NCBI GenBank assembly: GCA_039090855.1
Contig: CM077013.1
Coordinates: forward strand, 135,863,240 to 135,927,239
Length of the DNA stretch: 64,000 nt
Source of the DNA: Macrothele yani
Lineage: Eukaryota > Arthropoda > Arachnida > Araneae > Macrothelidae
Direction: 5' to 3'
The notes under the pieces are model-generated. The model was not told where the DNA came from. It worked only from the letters and a program-made list of their open reading frames with translations, and ran no database searches. Below, in pieces: positions 53,990 to 64,000 of this stretch (its first letter is position 1; each line of letters begins with the position of its first letter). Position numbers and translations under genes: made by a program.

Positions 53990-54904
53990 ATGTGCGTACG
54001 GGTAACTGACGGAGTTTGAATGAAGCAGTATCATCGGGATGAGAGAGGCAGGGTGGCCGGTGGGCCGAATCGGCCTCCATTTCGGACGGTAGGACAGTAC
54101 GACGCGAACGTGGTGGGTTCAATGGACACGAGAAGGCACCCAAACACGGCGGACTGGCTCTAGACGACCCAAACACATCACCAGAAGAGAGGACAGCAGG
54201 ATCGTGAGAGAAGCACGCACAGATGCAGCGACGTCCTTTGTCCAATATCCAGAGACATGTGGCGGCTGTACAAGGGAATTTTGTATTGGCCAGAACCATT
54301 ATCAGACGACTGACAGAGGCGAATCTGCACTCTCGACGGCCCTTACGTTTTCTGCCATTAACACCTGATCTTCGTTGGCGTCGATTACGGTGGTGTCAGC
54401 AGAGAGCAACGTGGAATGCTACGGACTAACGACTATACTGTTCAGCGACGAATCCCGTTTCTGTATGGGAATTGAAGACCACTATGTCAGAGTGTGGAGG
54501 ACAGCAGGTGAGCACTACAATCCCAACTTCACTGTATAGCGTACGTCCCGAACTGGAGTCGTGATGGTATGGGGAGCCGTCGCGTATGACAGCCTGACTT
54601 CCCTCGCAGTGATCCAAGGGACTTTTACCACCCAGCGCTACGTATAGGAGATCCTACGGCCCCATGTGCTGATTTTCTTGGAGAGACGTCCCGGATTTAT
54701 TTTCCAACAAGATAATGCCCGTCGGCACACGGCCCAGGCTTCGCAGAACTGTCTACGTCATGTTTCAACGCTTCTGTCGCCTGTAAGATTGCGTGATCTC
54801 TCGCCCATCGAGTGCGTGTGGGACCACATCGGGTGCCAGCTTTCTGCATGTGTTCGGGTTTTAGAGCGCACGAGGTAGTCGGACGCGGTACTAACGCTGT
54901 CCGG
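53990..54904 (+). pseudogene. Tc1-like transposase (DD32E), broken, truncated
   Basis: REARTDAATSFVQYPET-type segment near 54,205, then ILFSDESRFCMGIEDHYVRV (first aspartate, about 54,435), GVVMVWGAVAYD, FIFQQDNARRHTAQ (54,700), LSPIECVWDHIG (54,800). 32 residues lie between second aspartate and glutamate. Stops and frameshifts are frequent. The C-terminus is cut by the LINE at 54,905. Confidence 0.8.
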
Positions 54905-55179
54905 AATGTGTTGGTTGGTTGGTTGGTTGATTTTTATGGCGCAAGGACCATGTTTGGCCAAAGAGCGCCAGACACAAGACAAACAAACAATATTAAAAAA
55001 CGTGGCATAAATCCCAAAATCTGGCTGACCAAGTAAAACCGAACCATGAGAATGATGGGAGGGCTAAAAAAGACAATGAAACAAACAGTATTAAAAACAT
55101 GGTACAATATTTAGAAACTAGCCGATTAAGTAAAACTGAGGAATGAGAATGATAAAACACATCACGAAAACGAACACAA

Positions 55180-56475
55180 CTATACATAAGATGAGTCACA
55201 GGAGAGGGACGAACTGTCACTCTCCTCCCCCTTATGTTCCTCTATAATGTTGATTGAGGGTGGGGACCTCGCTGATTCTGAGACAGTTGCAATGTTGGTC
55301 AGTTGGACCGCGACAGTTGGATGGACACTGCACACCTTTGCGGATTTAGAGCCGGGTCTTCCACACGTGCAGGCTTTCTGCTGGGAACTGGAAGAGTCGG
55401 TCGTCTTCAAAAGAGAAGGCGCAGAGTCAGCTGGTCGAATAAGCTGGAGCTCGGTGAAATCCACCTGTGTCGCTTGTTCAGCTGCAGATCTCTTGGCAAG
55501 TGCGGCGAAAGCTACGGGGCGCGGGACAAAGGGCTGCACGAGTTGTGGCAGAGACTGAACTACTGCGGCAAAAGTACGCTGTCGGTTGTTGGGAATACCC
55601 AACTTGGCCTTGGCAGCAGGGTACGAGAGGCCTTCCAGGGTCTTGAGGCGCTGGATCGCCATCTCATCCTTCCATTTCATACAGTTGCGGGAGTAAGCTG
55701 CATGGGCCTCACCACAGTTAACACAGCAGGCAGCAGAAGTGCAACCTTTCCCGTCATGTTCACTGGAGCCACAATTTGGCGCAACGAGCGGAACTGTGAC
55801 ATGAACGTTGTGAATGCCCGTACCTCTGGCACCTGAAACAGCGCAGAGGACTGGGAATGTAATGGCGAACTCCACTGACCAAGTAGCCAGCCTTGATTTC
55901 GGTCGGAACTTTCGGGGAGTTAAAAGTCAAGATTACATTTTTAGACTTTATCAAAGAACCATCGCGCCGGAACATCATACGACGTGCAGCAATAACACCC
56001 TGATCTGCAAGTTCACTCACCGATTCGTCCTCACTGCATGGCAAGAGATCAAACTCCGAAATAACACCCCGAGAGGTGTTAAGAAACGGGTGAGGTGTCA
56101 CTTTGACAGGAATGCCTTGAAGACTAGTGAGGTGCAGAAGAGTGTTACTCTGAGCAACACTGCAAGTTTGGACAAGCAGGTCCCCAGAGCGAAGCTTCCT
56201 CACAGACTTCAAGGAGCCAACCGCAGCGTCCAAAGCTTTAGAAATGAAAAAGGGAGATCTGGTGGACAGTCTCTCATTCGGATCGATGGATTCTACAACT
56301 AAGCGTGTAGCATGCGTATTCACAGCAATCGAGGGAGACGACGCTTCGGAGCGACTGGTACAGCTGCCGAAGAAGAGGTTCCACGTTCTTGGTCCAGGTC
56401 ATGATCTAAAGACCGTTTAAGGTTATGGGACTTGGGAGGTTGAGAAGACGAAGGAGAGTCGTTGTCAACTATCAT
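55180..56475 (-). pseudogene. LINE ORF1 protein (zinc-knuckle, Jockey/I-type), two frameshifts
   Basis: Starts MIVDNDSPSSSQPP, a Ser/Pro-rich N-terminus, then an RRM-like region (LRSGDLLVQTCSVAQSN, IPVKVTPHPFLN, GVIAARRMMFRRDG, VILTFNSPKVPTEIKAGY). Zinc knuckles: CFRCQRYGHSQRSC (C-X2-C-X4-H-X4-C), a second split by a frameshift near 55,770, and CVNCGEAHAAYSRNC. ORF1 proteins of this kind bind element RNA in the cytoplasm. The second frameshift is near 56,335. The C-terminal end SDSSSLSCDSSYV reaches a normal stop. Confidence 0.8.
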
Positions 56476-56495
56476 TTTCTCAGGTGACTTGAATT

Positions 56496-56740
56496 TGGAG
56501 TTTTTTTTTTTTTTTTTTTTTTTGTCTTTTCATTGGAGGTTTAACGACCACCGTGAGCAACTCAATGGGCTATAAGCAGTCGCCCGTCCCTAATTTAGGG
56601 TCACTGGCTCCAGGGAAGGGAGAGAGCCAGTGCCGTAAGACAAACACAACATCCATGCCTGACCGGGATTCGAACCCGGACCCCTTACGGACGAACGATC
56701 AGAGGCCAGCGCCTTAGACCACTGCGCCACCGGGGCGGCT
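56496..56740 (-). mobile_element. SINE-A in the ORF1-only LINE
   Basis: T run of about 25, CATTGGAGGTTTAACGACC to CGCCACCGGGGCGGC. The target duplication is hidden in T-rich flanks. Confidence 0.9.
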
Positions 56741-57859
56741 TTTTGTTTTTGGTTTTACCCATGAAAAAAGGAGGAGGATTCGTCTGCAGACTACTCCACC
56801 CACCACCGAGCCCTACAAGGGAGAACTGGAGGTCTGCAAGCCGAGAAAAGGACGCTGGACACAGTTCTGGAGCTTATACGCTGCAGATATAGTCCGTTGG
56901 CTGTGATCACACGCACTCGGCGGACACTTCGGCCTCCGGGTACCGTCATGCCAACGCCTTTGGCATGATCCCACAGCCCCCGGGCTTACCCTGCCGTGCT
57001 ATACGACAATAAAGCCGCTAAAACCCTGTACACAACTTGGTACAAGACTTCTGACTAGAGGTGGGTTAGTCTCTAGCCTCCCGTTTACAGCGAAACCGGG
57101 GTCGAAGAGGAGTGTTGGTACACAGGAGGCACTTCTCCGGTCTCCTGCGACCTCAGCCGCCAGACATCCCATTTCCGCCTCACGGTTCTCCGCACGCGGT
57201 AAACATGCAGGTAGGTCTAGCACCCAAACCAGCTAAAAGGAAAAAAGTAATCCAAGGAAGACAAACCCTGGAGTGCAACCTAAACGGAATCTCAGCAACC
57301 TACGAACTGAGCGGTTAATATAAACAGTTAGTAGTGGAGGGTAACAAAACCACAAGACCGGGGTGTTAGTACATAGCGTGGTAGCAATTTGGTAGAGTAT
57401 ACAACACGGGCAACTGGCCAGTGCAGAAAATAAATAAAAACGAAAAAGCGAGACACAAGACCAGCTCGGGATCGTGGGGCCGCGACTCCCCAACAGCTGG
57501 ATGAACAGCCGTCCCTGCAAACTCCAACAGCACCGAAAAAAAACAAGCGGTGGCATGACATCAGATGTTGACCAGTCACAAGGTCAGCTCGGGCCGTGGG
57601 GGCGCCGTTCCCTAAATAACTGAAAAACCAGTTATCCCCGTGCGGGGAACCGGAATGTGTACCGTATGTCCGCGGGAAATCGTCTTGCTGCTGTGATATT
57701 GTAATCACTTCTGCCATTGGTATGTACCATCTAAAATTTGATTTCAATCCGACGCCTCCTTCTTAGTGCGCGCGGATTTTTATAACAATGAGTGTACATT
57801 CAAAAGAAAATGAGTCATTGCTGTTGAATTAATTTTACCATTCGACAAATAGATTTATT

Positions 57860-59100
57860 TCGTTTGGGTGTTTAATGTCTGTAGTGAGAAAATCGGCCTA
57901 CTTCGATCCAAACAGACGCACTCGAGTGTGTTTGGATGTCTTCCGTCAACATTCAAACTCACTGGAACACGACCCTGCACATAATCGAAGGTCCTCCGCA
58001 GCATGTCCTCATCAGTAATCCGGATTTTCGCACTGATATTGCTTTCTGAGTCTTCTAACGTGCGAGGCTTTTTGATGTGATCACGGCACTTAAAATATTC
58101 CCATAACAAAAAATCGAAAGGAGACAAATCGAGTGAACGAGGTGGCCACAGTCCTTTGGAGATCACTCGGTCACCGAAGAATAAGGAGATTTCACGCATG
58201 ATCACACGGTACGTATGGTACATCTCACCATCCTGTTGAACGTACCTCTTTGTCAAATCGATGTAGGTGAGGTGGTCCACAAATTGTCTGAATATGCTCA
58301 CATATGAAGCCAAGTTTACTACGCTCCTGAAGAAAATGGGTCCAATTATTCTGCTCCGGGACAGAGTACGCCAAATACCGACTTTTGCAGGATGTAATTG
58401 GGCTTCCTGTAATTCATGTGGATTATCTGCAGTCTTGGTGCGAGAGGTTTGGGAATTGACATACGCGTCCAAATGAAACTATGCTTTGTCAGTGAACCAT
58501 GTAAAATCCAGAATGTTCGACATTGCGAGTAAAAATGGAACCAGTGACAATAAGACACACGCTTTTCAAGATCCGGTTCTTGCAACTCTTGCACAGCTGT
58601 CACACGGTACGGTTGAATCAACGTTTTCTTTGCGGCTCTTTGGCAGGTGAGAAAAGAATACTCAGTTTCTTGTGACAAACGTCGTAGTAACTTTTTCGGT
58701 AATGCCAACAGCATGTGTTTCATCCCTTCGGTTTTGTCTTCCAATAAAGGAAGACGTCCGCCACTGTATTGGTTTAAAACACTGCCAGTGGTTTCAGATT
58801 TCTTCGCTAACCTGGTGATGTAACGTTTATCTCGTGCGTTCTTCCCCCAGGAATTCACGCTGTGTTAGCTTTATAGACTTTGTTGTCCAATAACTTTTCA
58901 TAATAAACACCCGCTCCGCAACGGTACACACACCCATCCTGAAGGACAACACAATAAAATACGCAGACTGTTTCCGGACAGAATAAGCGTGCCCAGGTAG
59001 AGTGACGTCACAATGAGTCATCTCTTTATCAGGAAAATCCTCCCGCGCGTTTCCCAAGGACCTAGGTTACTTGTAAACAAAACGTCGTGTTTCTATGTAG
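57860..59100 (-). pseudogene. Mariner-like transposase remnant
   Basis: Reverse strand: VFIMKSYWTTKSIKLTQREF (N-terminal HTH area, about 58,900), TEYSFLTCQRAAKKTLIQPY (58,650), then IIGPIFFRSVVN, VQQDGEMYHTYRV (second acid) and WPPRSLDLSPFDFLLW (third acid is aspartate, about 38 residues on), and a C-terminal LNVDGRHPNTLECV. The spacing is longer than the DD34D of true mariners. One frameshift near 58,470 plus others. ORFs 58,346-58,858 and 57,855-58,472 are its parts. A CACAGGGTGTTTCACTGTCC end is seen at 59,135-59,155 (reverse), perhaps a TIR. Confidence 0.75.
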
Positions 59101-59384
59101 AGTGGAAGACAATAGTTGGTTCTTCGGGAATTGAGGGGACAGTGAAACACCCTGTGTTTTTTTTTATCTTATGGGACTGAATTGAAGAAAAATCAACGTG
59201 ATTAGTTGTTTTCCGTTATAAAAAATCCAAACAATTTAAAAGCATTTATTCCTGTAGCCACTAATGTAACCAGGTAAATTTGAAGCTGTGACGCAGCAGA
59301 TTTGAAATCTAAGTAATGGGTGAGACCCTTAAATAAGGAAAGAATGTTTCGTAACGTAGGTGATACTGTTAAAGAAATGGGGGA

Positions 59385-59390
<6 letters not shown>

Positions 59391-59429
<39 letters not shown>

Positions 59430-59501
59430 TTCTCTTTCTCTCTCACATTCTCTTTCTCTCTCACTCTCTCTATCTCTCTCTTTTTCTCTCTCTCTTACTC
59501 A

Positions 59502-59532
<31 letters not shown>

Positions 59533-59535
59533 AAG
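59391..59535. repeat. (CT)n microsatellite
   Basis: About 145 bp of CT units with ACATTCTCTTT interruptions. It cuts the following Tc1-like remnant. Confidence 0.95.
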
Positions 59536-60165
59536 GACCAGGGAAGTACTTTGAAGTCTTCATCGTGCTCTTCCAACCACTCTCGGACATTTCTAGCTGT
59601 GTGACACGTCGTATTGCCGTTGTGGAACATCCCATATACTCCAGGGAAGACAATCAGCATGCAGGGCTGTACGTGGTATGCAAGGATGGATTCATAACGA
59701 ATTCGGTCCATAGTGCCTTCCACAGGTATGAGTGGACCCAGGGAATGCCACGAAAACATTCCCCAGACCATAACGCTGCCACCACCAGCTTGTGTTCTTC
59801 CAGCAATGGTTGAAGAGTGTTTGTTCTCCGATGTTTCTCGCCTTATACGCCAACGTCCATCCGTTCGATGAAACAGAAAACGTGAATCATCGGAAAAGCC
59901 AATCCTTTGCCAATCAGCGGAGGTCTAATTTTGATACAACCGTGTAAATGTAAACCTTTTCTGCCGATGCACCTTCGTTAGCATAGGTGCAGTGACAATC
60001 CGTCTGTATCGGAGCCCCATGCGCTTCAGGGTTCGCTGAACTGTCGTTTTGGACACACTTCCGTAGCCCCCTGGTCCATTCAGCCAGTGAGTTGCTCCAC
60101 TGTGTCGAGTCGATCGGACCTCACGCACCTTCCTTATCCATGAGTATCCATTTTCCTTATCCATG
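59536..60165 (-). pseudogene. Tc1-like transposase remnant
   Basis: Reverse strand: STRHSGATHWLNGPGGYGSV, SKTTVQRTLKRMGLRYRR (DNA-binding part, about 60,050), FSDDSRFLFHRTD-like (about 59,880), MVWGMFSWHSLGPLIPVEG (59,770), MFHNGNTTCHTARNVREWLE (59,620). It stops at LPWS where the microsatellite begins, so the third acid is lost. Confidence 0.75.
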
Positions 60166-60612
60166 AGTTTCACTTCTTATCTTTCCTAGTTACACCAAGG
60201 ATGCATCTCTCCATGCTTCTTTCAGTTGACTGCAGCCTCTTATGTCTTTTTTACTTAAGGTCCATGTCTCTTCCCTGTACGTAGGCGCTGGAAGTATGCA
60301 TTAATTAAACACTTTTCTTTTAAGACATGATGACATATTGCTCGTAAAAATTGTACTGTTTCTTCCAAAAGCTCTGCAACCAAGTTTTATACGTCGATTA
60401 TTTCTTGAAATCTGCTGTCCAAGGTAAATGTAGGTATCGGTCACCTCCAGCTTCTCCCCATCAATCGATAAATCTTCATTTCTTGTAAAAGCATTTTACA
60501 TCTGTTTGTTTTTTAAAAGTTCATTTTTAATCCCACTTCTTAGCGCTTGTCAGCAAATTCCTGGATCACACTTTGCAGTTCTGAAGAGGCAGCAGCAAAA
60601 ATGACTACGACT
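60165..60612 (-). mobile_element. RTE LINE fragment
   Basis: Reverse strand matches 10,030-10,460 of the long RTE copy: AAATGAAGATTTATCGATTG, TACCTTGGACAGCAGATTTC and GCATGGAGAGATGCATCC are readable. No tail. Confidence 0.85.
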
Positions 60613-60914
60613 TTTGAATCCTCTTTGCAATGGACGAAAATACATTATGGATTGGCAGATAAAGCAAGGCTAACGCCTCTTTTTAGCTCGAGAAAACAAC
60701 TTCTTGAATTTAGGCAATGTTACATTAATATCTTCATCATGAGAAGAGGAAGGAGATGTCTTCGTGGGACTCGTAGGTGAGTCTCTCCGAGATTATCTAG
60801 ATGTTGAATAAGTAAGGGAATATTTCGTGGAGAACTTCCGTTCCCAGAGAGCTTTTATAAATCTCTTTATCACTGAGAAATACCCCGACTATTATACATA
60901 CAGTATATATAATC
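60613..60914. other. No gene recognised
   Basis: Contains the 20-bp word at 60,821-60,840 whose inverted copy is at 61,421-61,440. The ORF at 60,547 is partly RTE antisense. Confidence 0.4.
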
Positions 60915-61378
60915 ATCATCATCATCATCATTGTCAACCATTATCAATCCACTGCTGGACGAAGGTCTCCCCAAGTTTCCTCCACAACGGTCTATCTTGT
61001 GCCAGTCTCCTCCATGTCACTCCCGCATACTTTCGAATTTCATCCACTCATCTTCCATGTGGTCTTCTTGGTCTTTTCCTGTCCCTTGGAATCCAATCTA
61101 AAATTTCGGCTGTCCATCGATGGTCTGTTCTTCTGGCAGTATGTCCAGCCCATTGCCCTTTCAGGGATTTAACTCTGATCATGATGTCTTCCACTCTTGT
61201 CATTTTTCGGATCCACGTGTTCCTCTTCTTATCTCTCCTGGTTACACCAAGCATGCACCTCTCCATGCTGCTTTGAGTTGTCTGCAGCCCAAAACTTGCC
61301 TGGAGAGCTTTTGGAAGAAACAGCATAATTTTCAAGAGCAATATGCCATTATGTCTTAAAAGAAAAGTGTTTGATCAA

Positions 61379-61380
<2 letters not shown>
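60915..61380 (-). mobile_element. RTE LINE 3' end with 5' inversion
   Basis: 60,915-61,289 is the RTE 3' end in reverse, tail (ATC)n at 60,913-60,930. 61,290-61,380 is the RTE segment equivalent to 10,238-10,330 in the opposite orientation; about 60 bp between the two is lost. This is the twin-priming pattern. A 5-bp gap in the 3' end (one GGTCTTCTT unit) also differs from the long copy. Confidence 0.9.

Positions 61381-61381
<1 letters not shown>

Positions 61382-61420
<39 letters not shown>
61382..61420. repeat. (AT)n microsatellite
   Basis: About 19 AT units after the inverted RTE segment. Confidence 0.95.
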
Positions 61421-61423
<3 letters not shown>

Positions 61424-61440
61424 AAGTTCTCCACGAAATA

Positions 61441-61779
61441 AAATTTATAATTAAATTTCTTTTTTGGCTTGGAGAGGAGCTCCTTTTATTTTTGTTAAAC
61501 TAGATTGTCAGGCAGATTTTAGGCTCTATTTATTCAGGCAGATTTTAGGCTCTATTTGTGAGGAGAGCCACGTCCTACCACTTTTCTTGAGCCTGCTTAT
61601 TAAATTTTTTTTAATTTTTAAGGGAAAATTTTCAGATTTTTGTTTTCAGTGGGAAAAGAAGAGTCTTCTTTATTTTATTCAACGTCAAGTAACAGGTCAC
61701 ACGCCTGGAGAGTTTTATTTTCCTCGGCGGTTTAACGATTCCCTCCGTGATGACCTAAAGCTATATGCAGTCGTCCGGC
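61441..61779. other. No gene recognised
   Basis: AT-rich; TCAGGCAGATTTTAGGCTC occurs twice in tandem (61,509-61,555). Confidence 0.4.
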
Positions 61780-61998
61780 AACCGCGGTGTCGCAATGGTC
61801 CAATCGCTGGCTACTGACCATTCGACCAAGACGGATCTGGGTTCGAATCCCGATCAGGCATGTGTGTTGTATTTGTCCTATGGTACTGGATCCCTGGTTT
61901 CCATGGAAACAGTGGCCATAAATTAGGGACCGTGTCCAGTTTACCGCCCATCCAGATACTCAGTGTGGTAGTAAACTCCCCCCTCCCCAAAAATGGAG
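61780..61998 (+). mobile_element. Diverged SINE-A relative
   Basis: Head with GGTGTCGCAATGGTCCAA, box B GGTTCGAATCCCG, then CATAAATTAGGGACCGTG and CTCAGTGTGGTAGTAAAC. The body differs enough to be a separate subfamily. Confidence 0.65.
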
Positions 61999-62075
61999 TC
62001 ACCCGTCTTACATTTCTGGGTGGTAGTTCCAAAGTAGAGAAAGAGGAATCGCCATAACGCAAACACACCACCCAT

Positions 62076-62272
62076 AATCATGAAAAGGCATATAGCGTAT
62101 TAAACCCGTTTATTTTTGTGGTGTAGTCAGCACAAAGATTCGCCAAGCTTTCGCTCTCCACTGGGAGGCTTTAGCTTGGCTTAAGCCTCCAGTGGAGAAA
62201 GCTTGGCGAATCTTTGTGCTAACGACACCACAAAAATAAACGGATTCAATACGCTATATGTGTTTCATGATT
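62076..62272. mobile_element. Fold-back of a PLE-like 3' end
   Basis: Arms of about 90 bp, AATCATGAAA...TATAGCGTAT...GTTTATTTTTGTGGTG...AGATTCGCCAAGC, inverted around 62,168. Both arms carry AGCCTCC...GGAG...AAAGCTTGGCG, the shape of a decayed hammerhead stem II plus GAAA, without the CUGAUGA box. Confidence 0.5.
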
Positions 62273-62359
62273 ATTCAAGTCTGGTGTATTTAAAATAAAG
62301 TTACACACCACCAATATCTCATCCTGGACTGGATCTCTGTCACGAATTGGCAGCAAGTA

Positions 62360-62545
62360 GATGAACTATAATTAATCTCTCGTCCCTAATTCAGAGCCAC
62401 TGTTTCCAGGCAATAGAGAGAGAGAGAGAGAGAGCCAGTGCCCTAAGACAAACACAACAACCATTCCTTCCCAGAATTCGAACCAGGTCCCATCTCGGAC
62501 GAATAGCAGAAGCCAGCGCTTAGAGCTCTGGGCCACCATCGGATG
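62360..62545 (-). mobile_element. Diverged SINE-A copy
   Basis: CTCGTCCCTAATTCAGAGCC, a (GA)n expansion, CCCAGAATTCGAACCAGG and AGCCAGCGCTTAGAG in reverse. Confidence 0.65.
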
Positions 62546-63420
62546 ATTAACCGGGAGTTGCGACTTTGACTACTCGGCCACAACTACCGACATAGGAAGT
62601 GATAATGTACTCGTTTTTGCACATCATGAAGAAGTGTGTGTGGGTGTGAGGGGAATATCTTGTCAAATACATACACCGGAAATTCAGATTCATCTTCCCT
62701 TGTTTATGCTTTGCAGAGGATTGTGAGATAGGCACTTTAATTTTCAAGAAGCTATTATGATCCGAGTGGCTGTACGTTGCTCCTACTGCGAGGCGAACTA
62801 TTTGAATTTCATTATCGCCTTTCCACACGATCGTCTATCTCAGCAGTGTGCTTGGCTCGTGATATTATTCCATTCCCAAGCACGTGCATAAAGAAACCTC
62901 ATCACGCCAGGAGGAGAACCGAGAGAGCTCATTCAACATCCTGTGTCAAATCCTTTTGTCATTTGGGTCGATGAAAATTAATGATACGTTTGTGTTCCCA
63001 TTCTCCCACCCGGGCAGGACGGGAATGATTGCGCTAATGCTATTTTTAGTCAGCCTGTTTAGCATCTTGTCCCTTTAAACATTTGACCATAACCCTGTGA
63101 CCCGATTTCTCCGGTATGGAAGGGGATTTAGCTCTGCTAAGAAAACAGCTTCTCGCATCATAACTTTCCATAATAACAGTCTACCTTCTCCTATTCATAC
63201 TTCTTTTTCTCATTATGAAGATATGAAGCTCCTTCATACTACCGCTCACAGCAGTCGGCGAGAAATATTAAATAATCTGACCTCATATTTTCTTATAACA
63301 CCAGATTAAAGCCGCTGTGTGTGGCGTCTTCATGAACTCAGTACGTTTTCTTTACCTCTCAACTCTAGATTCGCGTTTATAAACGGTAAGCGAAGATATA
63401 TAGTTAAAGAAGTAATTTTG
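62546..63420. other. No gene recognised
   Basis: Mixed composition. ORFs of 64-93 residues with no known motif. Confidence 0.4.
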
Positions 63421-63635
63421 TCGCCCCGGTGGCGCAGTGGTTTAAGCAATGGCCTCTGATCATTCGTCCGAAAGGGGTCCGGGTTCGAATCCCGGTGAGG
63501 CATGGATGTTGTGTGTATCTTACGGCACTGGCTCTCTCCCTTCCCTGGAACCAGTGACCCTAAATTAGGGACGGGTGACTGCTTCTAGCCCCCTGAGTTG
63601 CTCACGGTGGTCGTTAAACCTCCAATAAAAAAATA
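63421..63635 (+). mobile_element. SINE-A copy
   Basis: CGCCCCGGTGGCGCAGTGG to CCTCCAATAAAAAAATAA. Complete head, box A and B intact, short A tail. Confidence 0.9.
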
Positions 63636-64000
63636 ATTTTCTATATACTGATGTGTCACTATGGTGTACCTCTCTCGAAAATAAGCGTAAATTTATATAA
63701 AATAAGCGAAAATTTTGCATTCATAATAATAAATGTAATTTCATTGCATACCTCTCCAAAATAAAGTGTAAATTTCATCCAGTGCCGTTCTTGCCTTTTA
63801 CAGGTATTTGAGTCGCGGTGTCTAATGCTTGAAACATTTAACGATGAGTGAGTTAACTGAAATTGGAGCAATTGCATACCATTACTGAAAAAAAAATTAA
63901 TTAAAAAATTCTTAAGCGGCTAAAGAACTACGCAAATTCGAAAATGAAGGACGTACTTCCTTCCTGTTCCTCAAGCTTCGTTCAAGAAGTTTAAAGGTGT
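63636..64000. other. No gene recognised
   Basis: AT-rich end of the window; AAAATAAGCG(T/A)AAATTT is repeated in short form near 63,680-63,770. Confidence 0.4.

Larger units (their letters stand above)
54905..57770 (-). mobile_element. LINE derivative with ORF1 only
   Basis: Reverse strand: GC-rich 5' UTR (57,770-56,740), ORF1 (56,475-55,180), then a 3' region of about 270 bp with an internal duplication (AATATTGTTTGTTTGTC-type words) ending in (AACC)n at 54,905. No endonuclease or reverse transcriptase sequence is present between ORF1 and the 3' end. A SINE-A (56,496-56,740) sits between the 5' UTR and ORF1. The 5' end is placed roughly. Confidence 0.7.

Noticed and set aside
57328..57747. 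139-residue minus-strand ORF
   Set aside because: Lies in the GC-rich 5' UTR of the ORF1-only LINE with no recognisable domain.

Overview
This is animal nuclear DNA, almost certainly from an arthropod. A chelicerate is my best guess, but the window does not settle it. The only host gene is the first coding exon of an SLC6 GABA-transporter-type protein (16,674-16,923, minus strand, ending at a clear splice donor). Nearly everything else recognisable is transposable elements, satellites and inverted duplications. I see no bacterial operon, CRISPR array or rRNA gene.

Layout. 0-6 kb: end of a motif array, a 124-bp tandem triplet, tRNA-headed SINEs, and a complete Tc1-like element (3,467-6,017) carrying a hAT-like MITE and a SINE. 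7.5-11.5 kb: a near full-length but frameshifted RTE-type LINE (endonuclease plus reverse transcriptase) and an older RTE 3' piece. 13-17 kb: a solo LTR with a tRNA-like module, an old intronic tandem repeat, and the SLC6 exon. 17.7-28 kb: SINEs, an RTE 3' end fused to an 83-bp fold-back, a DD36E Tc1 element, a Tc1 remnant whose catalytic segment is repeated eight times, and a miniature LTR element (27,550-27,994). 28.9-35 kb: a mariner and two Tc1-like elements with TIRs, and a Penelope-like (PLE) GIY-YIG remnant. 37.5-39 kb: a 164-bp satellite. 39.6-49.1 kb: two more copies of the motif array (one between about 400-bp inverted arms that each hold a hammerhead-like core), a Helitron-like element inside an RTE copy, and a TTAA-flanked MITE inside a SINE. 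49.9-50.4 kb: a complete 506-bp miniature LTR element. 51-52.8 kb: a 97-bp satellite. 53-64 kb: a Tc1 remnant, a LINE with ORF1 but no ORF2, a mariner remnant, further Tc1 and RTE pieces, and SINEs.

Most insertions are resolved to the base by target-site duplications, and four have an empty site that can be read inside the window. SINE names used here: SINE-A has a tRNA-like head (box A TGGCGCAGTGG, box B GGTTCGAATCC), a body with CTAAATTAGGGACGGG and TTGCTCACGGTGGTCG, and an A-rich tail. SINE-C has a tRNA-like head and a body with CTAAATATCCGYCGTG. Family D is a tRNA-headed repeat with a body rich in CGGAA/TTCCG words. Family E is a repeat rich in GTCTGTCTGTC.

The most unusual system is a pair of miniature LTR elements (506 and 445 bp) plus a solo LTR. 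Every LTR contains a tRNA-like Pol III module with intact A and B boxes, resembling in layout the 5S-bearing Cassandra elements of plants. Next are the regular arrays of CTCF-like GC motifs about every 150 bp, hammerhead-like cores in Penelope-type inverted arms, and repeated snap-back inverted duplications at insertion junctions.
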